From positions 1 through 64,000 of the forward strand of contig CAZKBH010000008.1 of the NCBI GenBank assembly GCA_964550795.1: a stretch of 64,000 nt of DNA, read 5' to 3'. Shown here piece by piece: positions 26,484-34,329 of this stretch. The translations under genes were made by a program, and so were the position numbers. Source of the stretch: M3007 sp964550795 (GTDB lineage Bacteria > Bacteroidota > Bacteroidia > Chitinophagales > Saprospiraceae). Each line of letters opens with the position of its first letter. Position 1 is the stretch's first letter. A model generated the notes under the pieces. The model was not told where the DNA came from, made no database searches, and worked only from the letters and a program-made list of their open reading frames with translations.

Positions 26484-26519
26484 AAAAAAGCGCAAGCCAT
26501 CCATGAGGATAACTTGCAC
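26484..26519 (-). terminator. Terminator at the end of the redox gene set
   Basis: An imperfect stem GCGCAAG...CTTGCAC (26490-26519) with inner ATCC/GGAT pairing is followed on the minus strand by TTTTTTAGTTTT. It separates the cytochrome gene at 26566 from pstS. Confidence 0.75.
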
Positions 26520-26565
26520 TATGCAACCGCGCTAAGACTACTTTGAAGAAGTATTAAACTAGGCC

Positions 26566-26976
26566 TTATTTTTTCAAAGTGCGCATATAATTGACAACAC
26601 TCCAAACGTCTGTCTCGTCAGGGATTTTCTTCTTAAAAGAAGGCATATCTCCGCGCCCTTCGTTGGTTTTGTAAAAAAGTGAGCCATCCGTTTGGGACTG
26701 GAAACCTGCAATAGAAAAGTCTCCAGAGTCCGTTTTTAGTTGAGCGGCTTTGGAGCCATCCCCCAAACCTTTTGAGCCATGGCAGGATTTGCAGTGTTTG
26801 ACATAAAGCGCTTTACCAGTAGCGATGGACTCCGCATCTGATTTGACAGGGTTTTTCATTTTCTTGTACTTTTCTGGCACAACCCATGGGTCGCCGGCAG
26901 AAGGCACAAAAGCGGTGGCAGCAAGCAGGGCAAAAAACGAAAAAATGCCTGCAGCAATGACCATTTTAGTGTTCAT
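26566..26976 (-). CDS. Class I cytochrome c
   Basis: 136 residues. An N-terminal hydrophobic signal or anchor (about 6-24) precedes one heme motif, CKSCH (62-66), and a Met ligand candidate M111 in GRGDMPSF. GLGDGSKA and VVNYMRTL are typical of small class I cytochromes. It is a periplasmic electron carrier and the last gene of the minus-strand redox set; the next upstream gene ends 21 bases earlier. Confidence 0.92.
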   Translation of the reverse strand: MNTKMVIAAGIFSFFALLAATAFVPSAGDPWVVPEKYKKMKNPVKSDAESIATGKALYVKHCKSCHGSKGLGDGSKAAQLKTDSGDFSIAGFQSQTDGSLFYKTNEGRGDMPSFKKKIPDETDVWSVVNYMRTLKK

Positions 26977-26997
26977 AATGTGTTGAATTTTAATAAG

Positions 26998-27954
26998 TTA
27001 ATGATTTTTTTCCAGTTTTGGTGAACCTTGGCTCCCCTTGCTGATTTTGGATATTTTGTAGGCTTGGAACAGGATGTATAAAATTACGCCCCAGATTCCA
27101 ATCAACATGGTATTGACTATAACAATCAGGTAAATGGGCGCATTTGCCCTTGAAGACCACAATTCACGGGCACTCAAATTTGGGTCAATGATCAAAGGAA
27201 TCCCCCATTTTATTTTGCGTTGGAACTCCAAATTGCCAAAACGCTCGTGGTCTTCAATTTTAGCCACGATAATCAGATTGCCCGCAGTATCCCCACCTAT
27301 AACCGTAGAAAAATCTACCGAAACCTCCCCATTCTCATCGGTGGTTTCCGGATCCTCAGAAAGTGGCAACAGCCCAAACAACCTTTTAATATAAAGCTGT
27401 ACCTCAACTTCTCCCACCGGCACTTCATTTCCCTCAGCATCCAATGCCTGGAACGAAATATGGACCTGCCGAACGGAATCCTCCTCAGACAAACTCATCT
27501 CAAAACTTGACTCCGCAATGATCACTTCCTCACTGACGGGATCGAACTGGTCTGTGCCGCCCGTAACTGCAACAAAGGTGTACTCGCCCCCTGCAGCAGC
27601 ATATTTTTCGACGCCCTCAGGCAGTATAAATCTGGCAAGCCCGTGATCGTTCGTGGTAACATTACCCAGCAAATTGGCCTCCTCTTCTGCGTTGCGATAA
27701 AAATGCACCTGAATTCCTTTCTGCGACTGCCAAGTGCCCTCCAATTTGGCTTTTGCGATGACCTCCAGAATTTTGGTTTTATTGTTAGCCTCGATGTAAC
27801 GAAATTCAAGACTCAAGTCAGGTTTTTCGATTTCGGTAGTGGTATCGGTTTCTGTTTGTGCAACAACCGAATAGGCCATCAGACAAACTACCGAGGTAAC
27901 CAAAAGTAAACGGCTGACCCATGGGTTCTTTTTATTGGTCGTGATAAATTTCAT
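26998..27954 (-). CDS. Secreted Ig-like protein with C-terminal membrane anchor
   Basis: 318 residues. A signal peptide (to about 33) is followed by two beta-rich stretches, the first with LLGNVTTNDHGLARFILPEG, resembling a carboxypeptidase-regulatory or Big-like repeat, and the second with PETTDENGEVSVDF. One transmembrane helix near the C-terminus (IYLIVIVNTMLIGIWGVILY, about 275-294) precedes a Lys-rich cytoplasmic tail. No cofactor motif is present. It sits between the NrfD and cytochrome c genes, so it is probably a structural or docking subunit of the same complex. Family not recognised. Confidence 0.6.
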   Translation of the reverse strand: MKFITTNKKNPWVSRLLLVTSVVCLMAYSVVAQTETDTTTEIEKPDLSLEFRYIEANNKTKILEVIAKAKLEGTWQSQKGIQVHFYRNAEEEANLLGNVTTNDHGLARFILPEGVEKYAAAGGEYTFVAVTGGTDQFDPVSEEVIIAESSFEMSLSEEDSVRQVHISFQALDAEGNEVPVGEVEVQLYIKRLFGLLPLSEDPETTDENGEVSVDFSTVIGGDTAGNLIIVAKIEDHERFGNLEFQRKIKWGIPLIIDPNLSARELWSSRANAPIYLIVIVNTMLIGIWGVILYILFQAYKISKISKGSQGSPKLEKNH

Positions 27955-28018
27955 GACTGAACGAATTGTATTTAGACGGATGGATTTCCAATAGTATCAA
28001 ATTATTGCACAGGCTGGC

Positions 28019-29446
28019 TCAATCGCGGGTTGGTATCCCTTTTCTGGCGGCCTCTTCATGCTCAATCGTCTCTGCGATTGGAATAATGGGGAAAAGTCTG
28101 CTCAAAAAGGTGATAATCAACAGTGCCCCAGCGAGCGTAGATCCTGTAATCCACCACTCCTTAAAGGTCGGGATATAATGTTGCCAGGTTTCAGGCACCC
28201 GGGTCATGGGAATGAATGGATGGCTCAGCGTCGGGATCACAATCAGGAAACGTTTGAACCACGCCCCAACGATGACCATAATGGCAATCACGAACATTGG
28301 GAGTGGTTTTCTGCCCCGGCGGAACATCAAAACCAGAATGGGTATAATCATCCCGAAGATTTGTACCGACCAGAAAAGCGGAGAATAACTGCCAAAAAAC
28401 AACTGTTCCAAGTGGGCGCTTTCCGCTGCTTTCATCTTGTAGGCGGGCACGAAATACTCGTTGATATTGAAATACAAATACACCAGAGATAGCAATACGA
28501 GCAGTTTGCCCATATAATCGAAGTGTTTGTCTGTCAGGTATTTATCCAAGCTGTAAGCTTTTCGGAAAATATACATGGCCGCAATTACGCCGCCGGCTCC
28601 CACCATGAATGCCCCGGAAATAAAATAAGGGCCAAAGTTGTTGCTGTCCCATCCCGGACGCAGCGTGGTAGCGAACAACCAGGAAGTAACCGTGTGTATT
28701 CCAAAAGCCACCGGGATGATCAAAACTGCCAGAATCTGCTCCGAGCGTCGCAGGATTTTCTCCTGCTCCGGGTGGTGACTCCAACCCAGCGCCATCACTT
28801 TGTAAAGCTTGTGTTGCCAATTTGAGCTGCCTTTGTGGTGGTCGCGTAAAATGGCCAGATCAGGAATCAACGGTAGATACAACAACAGCAAACTGATGAC
28901 CAGATAGGTTGAAATCACAATCACGTCCCAGGTGATGGGCGACTGTATCCGGGCATGGAGCAGGACGTTCATAAACCGGTCGGGACGGCCCATGTCGGAA
29001 ATGATGACGNNNNNNNNNNGCTGCGCCAGGGCCGTGAGCGCAGTCGCCACCGCCCGCCCTTCTGCAAATGCGGGGCCCATGGTGCCAAAACCCGTGGTGA
29101 TGCCGGCGATGACGATGGAGGCCACCGCAATGATTTCCGAAATCCGGGTAAGTGGCGTTCGCCAATGTGCGCCGGAAAGTTTCAGAATGGCGCTCATAAG
29201 CGAGCCAACAAGGCTAATGGCCACAAAAAAGACAAAATTGGCGATATAAATGCCCCAGGTGGAGTAATCGCGCATGGCGGTGATACCCAAACCATAGCGG
29301 ATCTGTTCAACATAAAAGTATAGCCCGATGGCACAAATGACCAGTAAAACGGCTACCCAGATATGGCCCAATCGGCCAAAGGGTCGCGGCATCAGATCCA
29401 TGGTTATGGCATCGGTCTGATTGCCGGAGGGTTGTTTATTTTTCAT
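28019..29446 (-). CDS. NrfD/PsrC-type membrane subunit (gap inside)
   Basis: About 475 residues from the ATG at 29444-29446; a start at 29479 is possible but overlaps the ferredoxin gene by 44 bases. Around ten helices, with the NrfD quinone-site region DMGRPDRFMNVLLHARIQSPITWDV. NrfD subunits exchange electrons between quinone and an attached FeS protein. The 10-N gap at 29010-29019 lies just before this motif; flanking frames agree if the missing length leaves remainder 1 on division by 3. The upstream ferredoxin gene overlaps by 11 bases, as usual for partners in one complex. Confidence 0.9.
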   Translation of the reverse strand: MKNKQPSGNQTDAITMDLMPRPFGRLGHIWVAVLLVICAIGLYFYVEQIRYGLGITAMRDYSTWGIYIANFVFFVAISLVGSLMSAILKLSGAHWRTPLTRISEIIAVASIVIAGITTGFGTMGPAFAEGRAVATALTALAQXXXXVIISDMGRPDRFMNVLLHARIQSPITWDVIVISTYLVISLLLLYLPLIPDLAILRDHHKGSSNWQHKLYKVMALGWSHHPEQEKILRRSEQILAVLIIPVAFGIHTVTSWLFATTLRPGWDSNNFGPYFISGAFMVGAGGVIAAMYIFRKAYSLDKYLTDKHFDYMGKLLVLLSLVYLYFNINEYFVPAYKMKAAESAHLEQLFFGSYSPLFWSVQIFGMIIPILVLMFRRGRKPLPMFVIAIMVIVGAWFKRFLIVIPTLSHPFIPMTRVPETWQHYIPTFKEWWITGSTLAGALLIITFLSRLFPIIPIAETIEHEEAARKGIPTRD

Positions 29447-30365
29447 GTTCGTGGCCTTTGTTTTTGGTGAATTCATCATCCTCGAACGGGAACGAACGGT
29501 TTGCCGGAGGCAGGTAATACACCCGGGGCTTTGTGCCCAGATCCTCCAGGTAACGGTAGCCCGCCCGATCGCGTAGCAATTCGCTCAGACGCACGGTTTC
29601 TTCGCCATTGGAGACGGCATCTTCGTACTCGTCGCCGAAGTAAAAAACGCCGTTCGGGCAGGCTGTAACACAGTGTGGCATTTCGCCTGTGCGCACCACA
29701 TCGGGACAGAAATCGCATTTGGAAACGGTACCCATTTTAGCTGGCACGCTGGTTTCCGGAGAATAGTGCTGATGTGCTACTTCAAGCGGAAATTCCGGCT
29801 CGCTCCAATCAAACGTGCGGGCAGAATAAGGGCAGGCTACCATGCAAAATCGGCAACCGATACAACGGTCGGTATCAATCAATACAATTCCGTCCTCGCG
29901 CTTATACGTCGCGTCTACTGGACAAACTTTTACACAAGGTGGCTCATCGCAGTGAAAACACATGGTTGGCTGCCAATAAGGAGCGGCCAACTTGGTGTCC
30001 TGCATTTTCAGGATTTTGAGGAATTCATTATCGGGGCCACAATGGTGCATTTTCTCGCAAGCATCGTGGCATTTTCGGAGATTTTTGCAGCGTGCAAGGT
30101 CAATAACCATGACAAAGCGCCGGTTCGGAATCCCCTCGCGAGCGGCTTCCGGCGAGATATGAACCTCTGGTATGGGCTTTAGAAAACCTTTATCTATTTC
30201 TACGATCTCGCCATCGGGAGATAGCAGTTTGACCATTTCGCCGGTTATTTCCACGCTGTCCGTTTGAAAAGCGTGGAGCACCGTCACCGTACTGGCAACG
30301 GCGGCAATACCGAGCCCCTTTTTCAGGAACTCCCGGCGATCATTGTGCTGAACTGTTGGTTTCAT
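29436..30365 (-). CDS. Tat-exported ferredoxin with four 4Fe-4S clusters
   Basis: 309 residues from the ATG at 30363-30365, which places the Tat motif DRREFLKKG at about 9-17. Sixteen cysteines fall in four groups: C93, C99, C103, C109; C136, C139, C144, C148; C168, C171, C174, C178; and C217, C220, C232, C236. This is the layout of PsrB, NrfC or DmsB-type electron-transfer subunits. It would sit on the periplasmic face and pass electrons to or from NrfD, encoded next. Residues 42-66 (EMVKLLSPDGEIVEIDKGFL) also occur in the small Tat protein encoded just upstream. Confidence 0.93.
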   Translation of the reverse strand: MKPTVQHNDRREFLKKGLGIAAVASTVTVLHAFQTDSVEITGEMVKLLSPDGEIVEIDKGFLKPIPEVHISPEAAREGIPNRRFVMVIDLARCKNLRKCHDACEKMHHCGPDNEFLKILKMQDTKLAAPYWQPTMCFHCDEPPCVKVCPVDATYKREDGIVLIDTDRCIGCRFCMVACPYSARTFDWSEPEFPLEVAHQHYSPETSVPAKMGTVSKCDFCPDVVRTGEMPHCVTACPNGVFYFGDEYEDAVSNGEETVRLSELLRDRAGYRYLEDLGTKPRVYYLPPANRSFPFEDDEFTKNKGHEHEK

Positions 30366-30420
30366 TTTGTTTGAAATGAAAAAGTGAGGGAGTGTCTTAG
30401 AATACAGACATTCCAAAATT

Positions 30421-30699
30421 TTACTGTTTACCTTTCTCCATCCACTGCTTCAGTTTCTCATTGGAAACGGCCACAGGTTTGCCGCACATGGGGGGAAGGT
30501 GGCGTTTTTCCACCTCGACCAATTTCCCGTCGGCGGTCAGCATTTTGACCATTTCAGGGGCTTCTTTTTCTTCATTATCAGGCAAGGCATGGGTAATGGC
30601 CAACCCGAGAGCTACCCCGATTCCGGCCGTTATGCCCGTTTCGATGAATTTGCGTCTCGGCAGATTTTTTTGTTTGTTGTTGATGTCCATTTTATCCAA
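30421..30699 (-). CDS. Small Tat-signal protein of the redox gene set
   Basis: 92 residues. LPRRKFIETGITAGIGVALGLA (described in part: RRKF at 15-18) is a Tat-type signal with a hydrophobic segment. It is followed by EMVKMLTADGKLVEVEKRHL, closely similar to the region after the Tat signal of the downstream ferredoxin, then PPMCGKPV with the only cysteine. It ends 56 bases before the ferredoxin start. It may be an assembly factor or small subunit. An alternative start three codons later is equally possible. No named family recognised. Confidence 0.6.
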   Translation of the reverse strand: MDKMDINNKQKNLPRRKFIETGITAGIGVALGLAITHALPDNEEKEAPEMVKMLTADGKLVEVEKRHLPPMCGKPVAVSNEKLKQWMEKGKQ

Positions 30700-30799
30700 A
30701 ATTTAGGAACCCGCAGAAAAACCACTGGCAGGATAACTGAGCATCCATTCGAAGCTTTTTTCCAGCTTGGAGGTGCTTCTACGGGTTCCATGAACTACG

Positions 30800-31705
30800 T
30801 TAGAAATTCCACAATCGGTTGATATTGAATCCAATCAGGAATTGACCGTCCTGGAAATCATTTCGATTGAACACGTTGGTACTGTTGGGCAGGATACCAC
30901 TTGAGTTGCCCGCAAAAACCTGGAAGGAGTGCGAGCTCGTGGTAAATTCGAACCCGAAGCAGATATTTGGGTATGGGTTATTAGCCGTATGCTGGGTCAT
31001 CGCTTGGTCAAAGCCCAAAATGATGGCGCCGCTGTCTGAGTATTTGATCCTGGCCAAACCAGAAATACCAAAATGCGCATTTTCCATCTTCTTCTGTACC
31101 TCACCGGCATCGTCATAATAGCCTTCCACATTGTTGCGGAAGCTGAGGCTTGGCGCTACCTGCAGGGAGATCCGATCGGTTACTTTCCGGGCGATGATCA
31201 ATGCATGGTAAAAGGAAAGCCGATCTGAACCGTTGACAAAGAACTTTTTGTCGCGGCCACCAATCACGAGGCTGGAAAACCAAGTGCTGCTGAGCGGCAT
31301 CCCCCCATCCTTCATTTGTTGAAATATGGCATATTAGGCGTTCCTATCCCATTGCAAGCGTTCCTTGGTCAGGCCGAATCCGACGGCTAGTTTGTCTATA
31401 GGGACGTAATTGAACCCCATGCGGATATTAGCGGGTGCGTAAATACCCCACAAATCCTCATATCCTTTGGTGACCGTACCAAATCGGTGCTGAATATCCA
31501 TTTCAAAGGTTCCCTTAATGGGTACCAAAGAAGTTGGGTTATCAAAGATATTAGCACTTTCAAAGGTGTTTTTCACCGGCTTATTGACGGGTACATCAGC
31601 AGCGGCTTCGTCTTGTGCCATTAGGCTATTCGCCAAAAAACACAGTAGCAGTATACGGCATAGATGCCCGATTTGCGCGGAACTATTGTTGTTGAATATT
31701 TGCAT
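30800..31705 (-). pseudogene. DUF5777-like beta-barrel protein broken by one in-frame TAA
   Basis: Two parts in the same frame are separated only by TAA at 31334-31336. The first opens with a signal peptide (MQIFNNNSS..., ending LANSLMAQ) and has ANIFDNPTSLVPIKGTFEMD, HRFGTVTKGYEDLWGIYAPA and IRMGFNYVPIDKLAVGFG, the DUF5777 pattern. The second begins YAIFQQMKDGGMPLSSTWFS and ends with the barrel strand FLIGFNINRLWNF. AAA (Lys) to TAA is the simplest explanation; the sequence reads NA-stop-YAIF. It may be real inactivation, or a consensus error. It lies between the cytochrome lipoprotein gene and the small Tat gene, and would be an outer-membrane component. Confidence 0.82.
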
Positions 31706-31715
31706 GACGTTGATT

Positions 31716-32105
31716 TTAATTGTTTTGAGCACCTTGAGTGATCCAGGCGAGTACGAATGCGTTGATTTCCGGGTCTGAGCCGCTTAGAGGCATTACAAGA
31801 GCTCTTTCTCCGGTCAGCCAAGCATATAACTCACTGTTTTCCGGCAGACTGAGATCGATATAATTGCCGCTGGATAAAGCAGCGTACGCCTGACTTTTAG
31901 TGAGATCGGGCTTTGGACCACCCGCAACATGACACCCACTCAGACTGCAATTTTTATCAAAAATTGGAACGATATCCGCAGAAAAACTGACTTCCCGATC
32001 AACTGTGATATCATTGGTGAGATCAATCGTAGTGACATTGTAGCAGGCGGTTACCCCAAACAGTGCAAAGGCCAGTGCTGCAAATGCTATCCTTAATCTT
32101 GACAT
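31716..32105 (-). CDS. Cytochrome c-like lipoprotein with CX4CH motif
   Basis: 129 residues. A signal with GVTAC (C21) looks like a lipobox. VPIFDKNCSLSGCHVAG carries a CX4CH heme-type motif of the kind seen in planctomycete-type cytochromes, and ALVMPLSGSDPE offers a Met ligand. It is probably an outer-membrane-tethered electron carrier. The gene ends 10 bases before the DUF5777-like gene and follows the heme lipoprotein gene by 38 bases. Confidence 0.78.
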   Translation of the reverse strand: MSRLRIAFAALAFALFGVTACYNVTTIDLTNDITVDREVSFSADIVPIFDKNCSLSGCHVAGGPKPDLTKSQAYAALSSGNYIDLSLPENSELYAWLTGERALVMPLSGSDPEINAFVLAWITQGAQNN

Positions 32106-32143
32106 AATCTTATTGATTTAGATTGTTAAAGGAGAGCGGTGTC

Positions 32144-33334
32144 CTATTTTTCGAATTTCAGCAAAAGGTTGGATTTGATGGCGTGCGCAGGGCCGGTGTT
32201 GTTGAAAGTAGCAATGCCGAAGGGGAAGTCTTCAAGAGAAGAAAAGTCAACATCTTGATTCTTGGTATCTCCTGTTTTCAAGGCACGTTTCATTTCAAGT
32301 ACCCAACCGTTCCCGGTATGTACCCCTACACAGGCAATGTCGCCGCGGCTTCCTACAAATGGCCCAGTGGTAATACCAGGGATTGCCTTTGAGCCAATGC
32401 CAGCACCTTTTCTTTGGAATTCAGTGTCAGTATTGGGATCAATCGTGCCGCCATCGTAGCTGAGTACGCCATCGGCATCCACGGCTGTGATCAACTTTGC
32501 CGTGCCGCTGGCCACTTCTGAATCAAGAATCCAATAGTAATTGGTGCGACCTGGAATGAAATACTTCGGTACATTCACGGAGCTTGCTCCTCCAGTGACA
32601 ACCAGCAATTGGGTGTTGTTTACGTCCCCTCCCGCTGTTCTATCATCACTTTTCCGACCATTTGGATAGGTGTTATCCTGGTACTGGTCGTCAACCAAGC
32701 CATTTACGTTCATCCGGGTAGCCTTCCAGTGCCACATATCCACCCTTTCTGTAGGAGAGTTGGTGTAGTGACGGGCAAAACCATCAGCCTCACTCATGCC
32801 GGTGTGGCAAGATTTGAAGCAAGTTGCATTGTCCCAACCAACAACGGAGTTGTTTACGTTCCACAACATGCCAAACTTGTCCTCTCCAAATGCTGCACGT
32901 GCAATGGAGCCGTTGGCATTGAAAGTGATTTCGCCACTCTCAGTGGCCCACAATTTTGTGGTGGGGTTAAAATACCAAGGCTGACGTGCCACTGAATGGG
33001 AAGGGTCATCCCACTCCGCCAAAAAATAGATATTTTCAGCATCGTAAACAGAGCGGAGTGTCACATTGGAGTATGTCCCAATCAGACTCCGAAAGTCATG
33101 TCCACCTGGATCGGGCACGACTGTTTCTGCCGAAAGTTTGGGTGCATTTTCCCACATTGCATCTACTGTTCCATCCAAAACCGGAGCAGCGGATACTTTT
33201 TTAGAAAGCAGTGTGGTGGCGCTTAGGGGTGCTGGATCCCCTCCCAATACCTGATCGTCTAGTTTACAATAAGACAGGGAAAACACAAGCAAAGCGATGA
33301 AAGAAAACAACAAACTAATTTTTAGATTTTTCAT
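32144..33334 (-). CDS. Ethylbenzene-dehydrogenase-related heme lipoprotein
   Basis: 396 residues from the ATG at 33332-33334, giving a lipoprotein signal with SLSYC (C23). The EB_dh pattern is visible: APVLDGTVDAMWENAPKLS near the start, VYDAENIYFLAEWDDPS, and a C-terminal WVLEMKRALKTGD with FPFGIATFNN. These are the regions of the gamma-subunit-like heme b fold of DMSO-reductase family II enzymes. It also has NATCFKSCHTG with a CX3CH motif (C172, C176, H177), suggesting an additional covalent heme. It is the first gene of the minus-strand redox set. Confidence 0.82.
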   Translation of the reverse strand: MKNLKISLLFSFIALLVFSLSYCKLDDQVLGGDPAPLSATTLLSKKVSAAPVLDGTVDAMWENAPKLSAETVVPDPGGHDFRSLIGTYSNVTLRSVYDAENIYFLAEWDDPSHSVARQPWYFNPTTKLWATESGEITFNANGSIARAAFGEDKFGMLWNVNNSVVGWDNATCFKSCHTGMSEADGFARHYTNSPTERVDMWHWKATRMNVNGLVDDQYQDNTYPNGRKSDDRTAGGDVNNTQLLVVTGGASSVNVPKYFIPGRTNYYWILDSEVASGTAKLITAVDADGVLSYDGGTIDPNTDTEFQRKGAGIGSKAIPGITTGPFVGSRGDIACVGVHTGNGWVLEMKRALKTGDTKNQDVDFSSLEDFPFGIATFNNTGPAHAIKSNLLLKFEK

Positions 33335-33776
33335 TTTTGAAAAAAATTTGTGAATGATTGAATATTGAAAGGAGGCGCTCCTGATTGACTTTTTAAGGCA
33401 CAATCCGGCAACAGCCAACTTTACGAAGTCGGCGACTTGAAGCAATTTTTAATGAAAACCAGCAGGCCAACTTGTTTGAAATCGCTAACAGGACAAAGGT
33501 GCCGAGAACCAATCGGGACGAAAAGTACCTGCATCATCTCGAAGCATGATGTGTGTCATGTTTCTGTCACAAAAAATAACTTTGTTTTTTATTTCATGGA
33601 AAGGTTTTATGGCTTTAGCTCCCTGTTTTCAAAGGAAACTCAGTACTTTCCAGACATAGGATTTCTGACAATGCGATCTGTGCTCAAATATGTGAATGAT
33701 GTAATTTGTTTCCAGAATTCTGTAAGGCTTCAACAAACGCATCGCGCGACCTTTACTGCCACAAAATTTAAACAAG
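33335..33776. other. Divergent intergenic region upstream of the redox set
   Basis: These 442 bases separate the EB_dh-like gene (minus) and a lipoprotein gene (plus). A plus-strand TAACTTTG (33577-33584) fits the -7 box, and TGTGTCATGTTTCTGTCACA (33551-33570) just before it is a loose Crp/Fnr-like inverted site. A long plus frame through this region lacks coding character and runs into the lipoprotein gene in another frame. Confidence 0.45.
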
Positions 33777-34223
33777 ATGAACTTTATAAAATTGAAAGAA
33801 GTAACTATAAAGGTGAGCACAGCCTTTGCAGTATTGTTTGCCATTATGTTGCTACCGTCTTGCGGGACCACCAGCTATACCTTTTCAAAATCATCTGTAG
33901 TGCCTGCTGCGGAAGGTTCGGTCAAGGTGAAGAAGGATAAAAACAACAATTACAATATTGATTTACACGTCAAGCGTTTGGCAGATCCTAAAAGACTCAG
34001 CCCTGCGAAAGAAATATATATTGTGTGGTTGAGAACGGAAGACAACGGGAGTATTAACATTGGACAGTTGAAAACATCCAGTGGTATGTTTTCCAATTCG
34101 CTCACAAGCGCACTGAAAACGGTGACCACTTTTAAGCCCATCAACTTTTATATCACAGCCGAAAACCATGCAGATATCAAGTACCCGGAGGGTCAAACCG
34201 TGCTGAATACCGGAACTCAATAA
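33777..34223 (+). CDS. Small lipoprotein, hypothetical
   Basis: 148 residues. The N-terminus ends in lipobox LLPSC (about 27-31) followed by GTTSYTFSKSSVVPAAEG. The body is beta-rich with DLHVKRLADPKRLSPAKEIY and WLRTEDNGSINIGQLKTS, a pattern seen in small Bacteroidota lipoproteins of unknown function. This frame is preferred over an overlapping longer frame because of the lipoprotein signal and clean start. Confidence 0.68.
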   Translation: MNFIKLKEVTIKVSTAFAVLFAIMLLPSCGTTSYTFSKSSVVPAAEGSVKVKKDKNNNYNIDLHVKRLADPKRLSPAKEIYIVWLRTEDNGSINIGQLKTSSGMFSNSLTSALKTVTTFKPINFYITAENHADIKYPEGQTVLNTGTQ

Positions 34224-34277
34224 AAAATAAATTGCGGCACGTCTCAAATAATCTGCTCAAAATTGATTCAGGGTTTT

Positions 34278-34285
34278 TAACTTTG
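34278..34285 (+). promoter_or_regulatory. Promoter -7 box for the Lgt-like gene
   Basis: TAACTTTG fits TAnnTTTG and lies 44 bases before the ATG at 34330. Confidence 0.5.
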
Positions 34286-34329
34286 ATGGCTACTACCTTA
34301 AAAGCTTTCAAAACGATGCACCCTTAATC

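Noticed and set aside
26415..26546. 43-residue frame between cytochrome c and pstS
   Set aside because: Its second half is the terminator hairpin of the minus-strand redox set; no conserved feature supports it.
33437..33940. 167-residue plus-strand frame
   Set aside because: No family pattern and it overlaps a lipoprotein gene with a clear signal in another frame.
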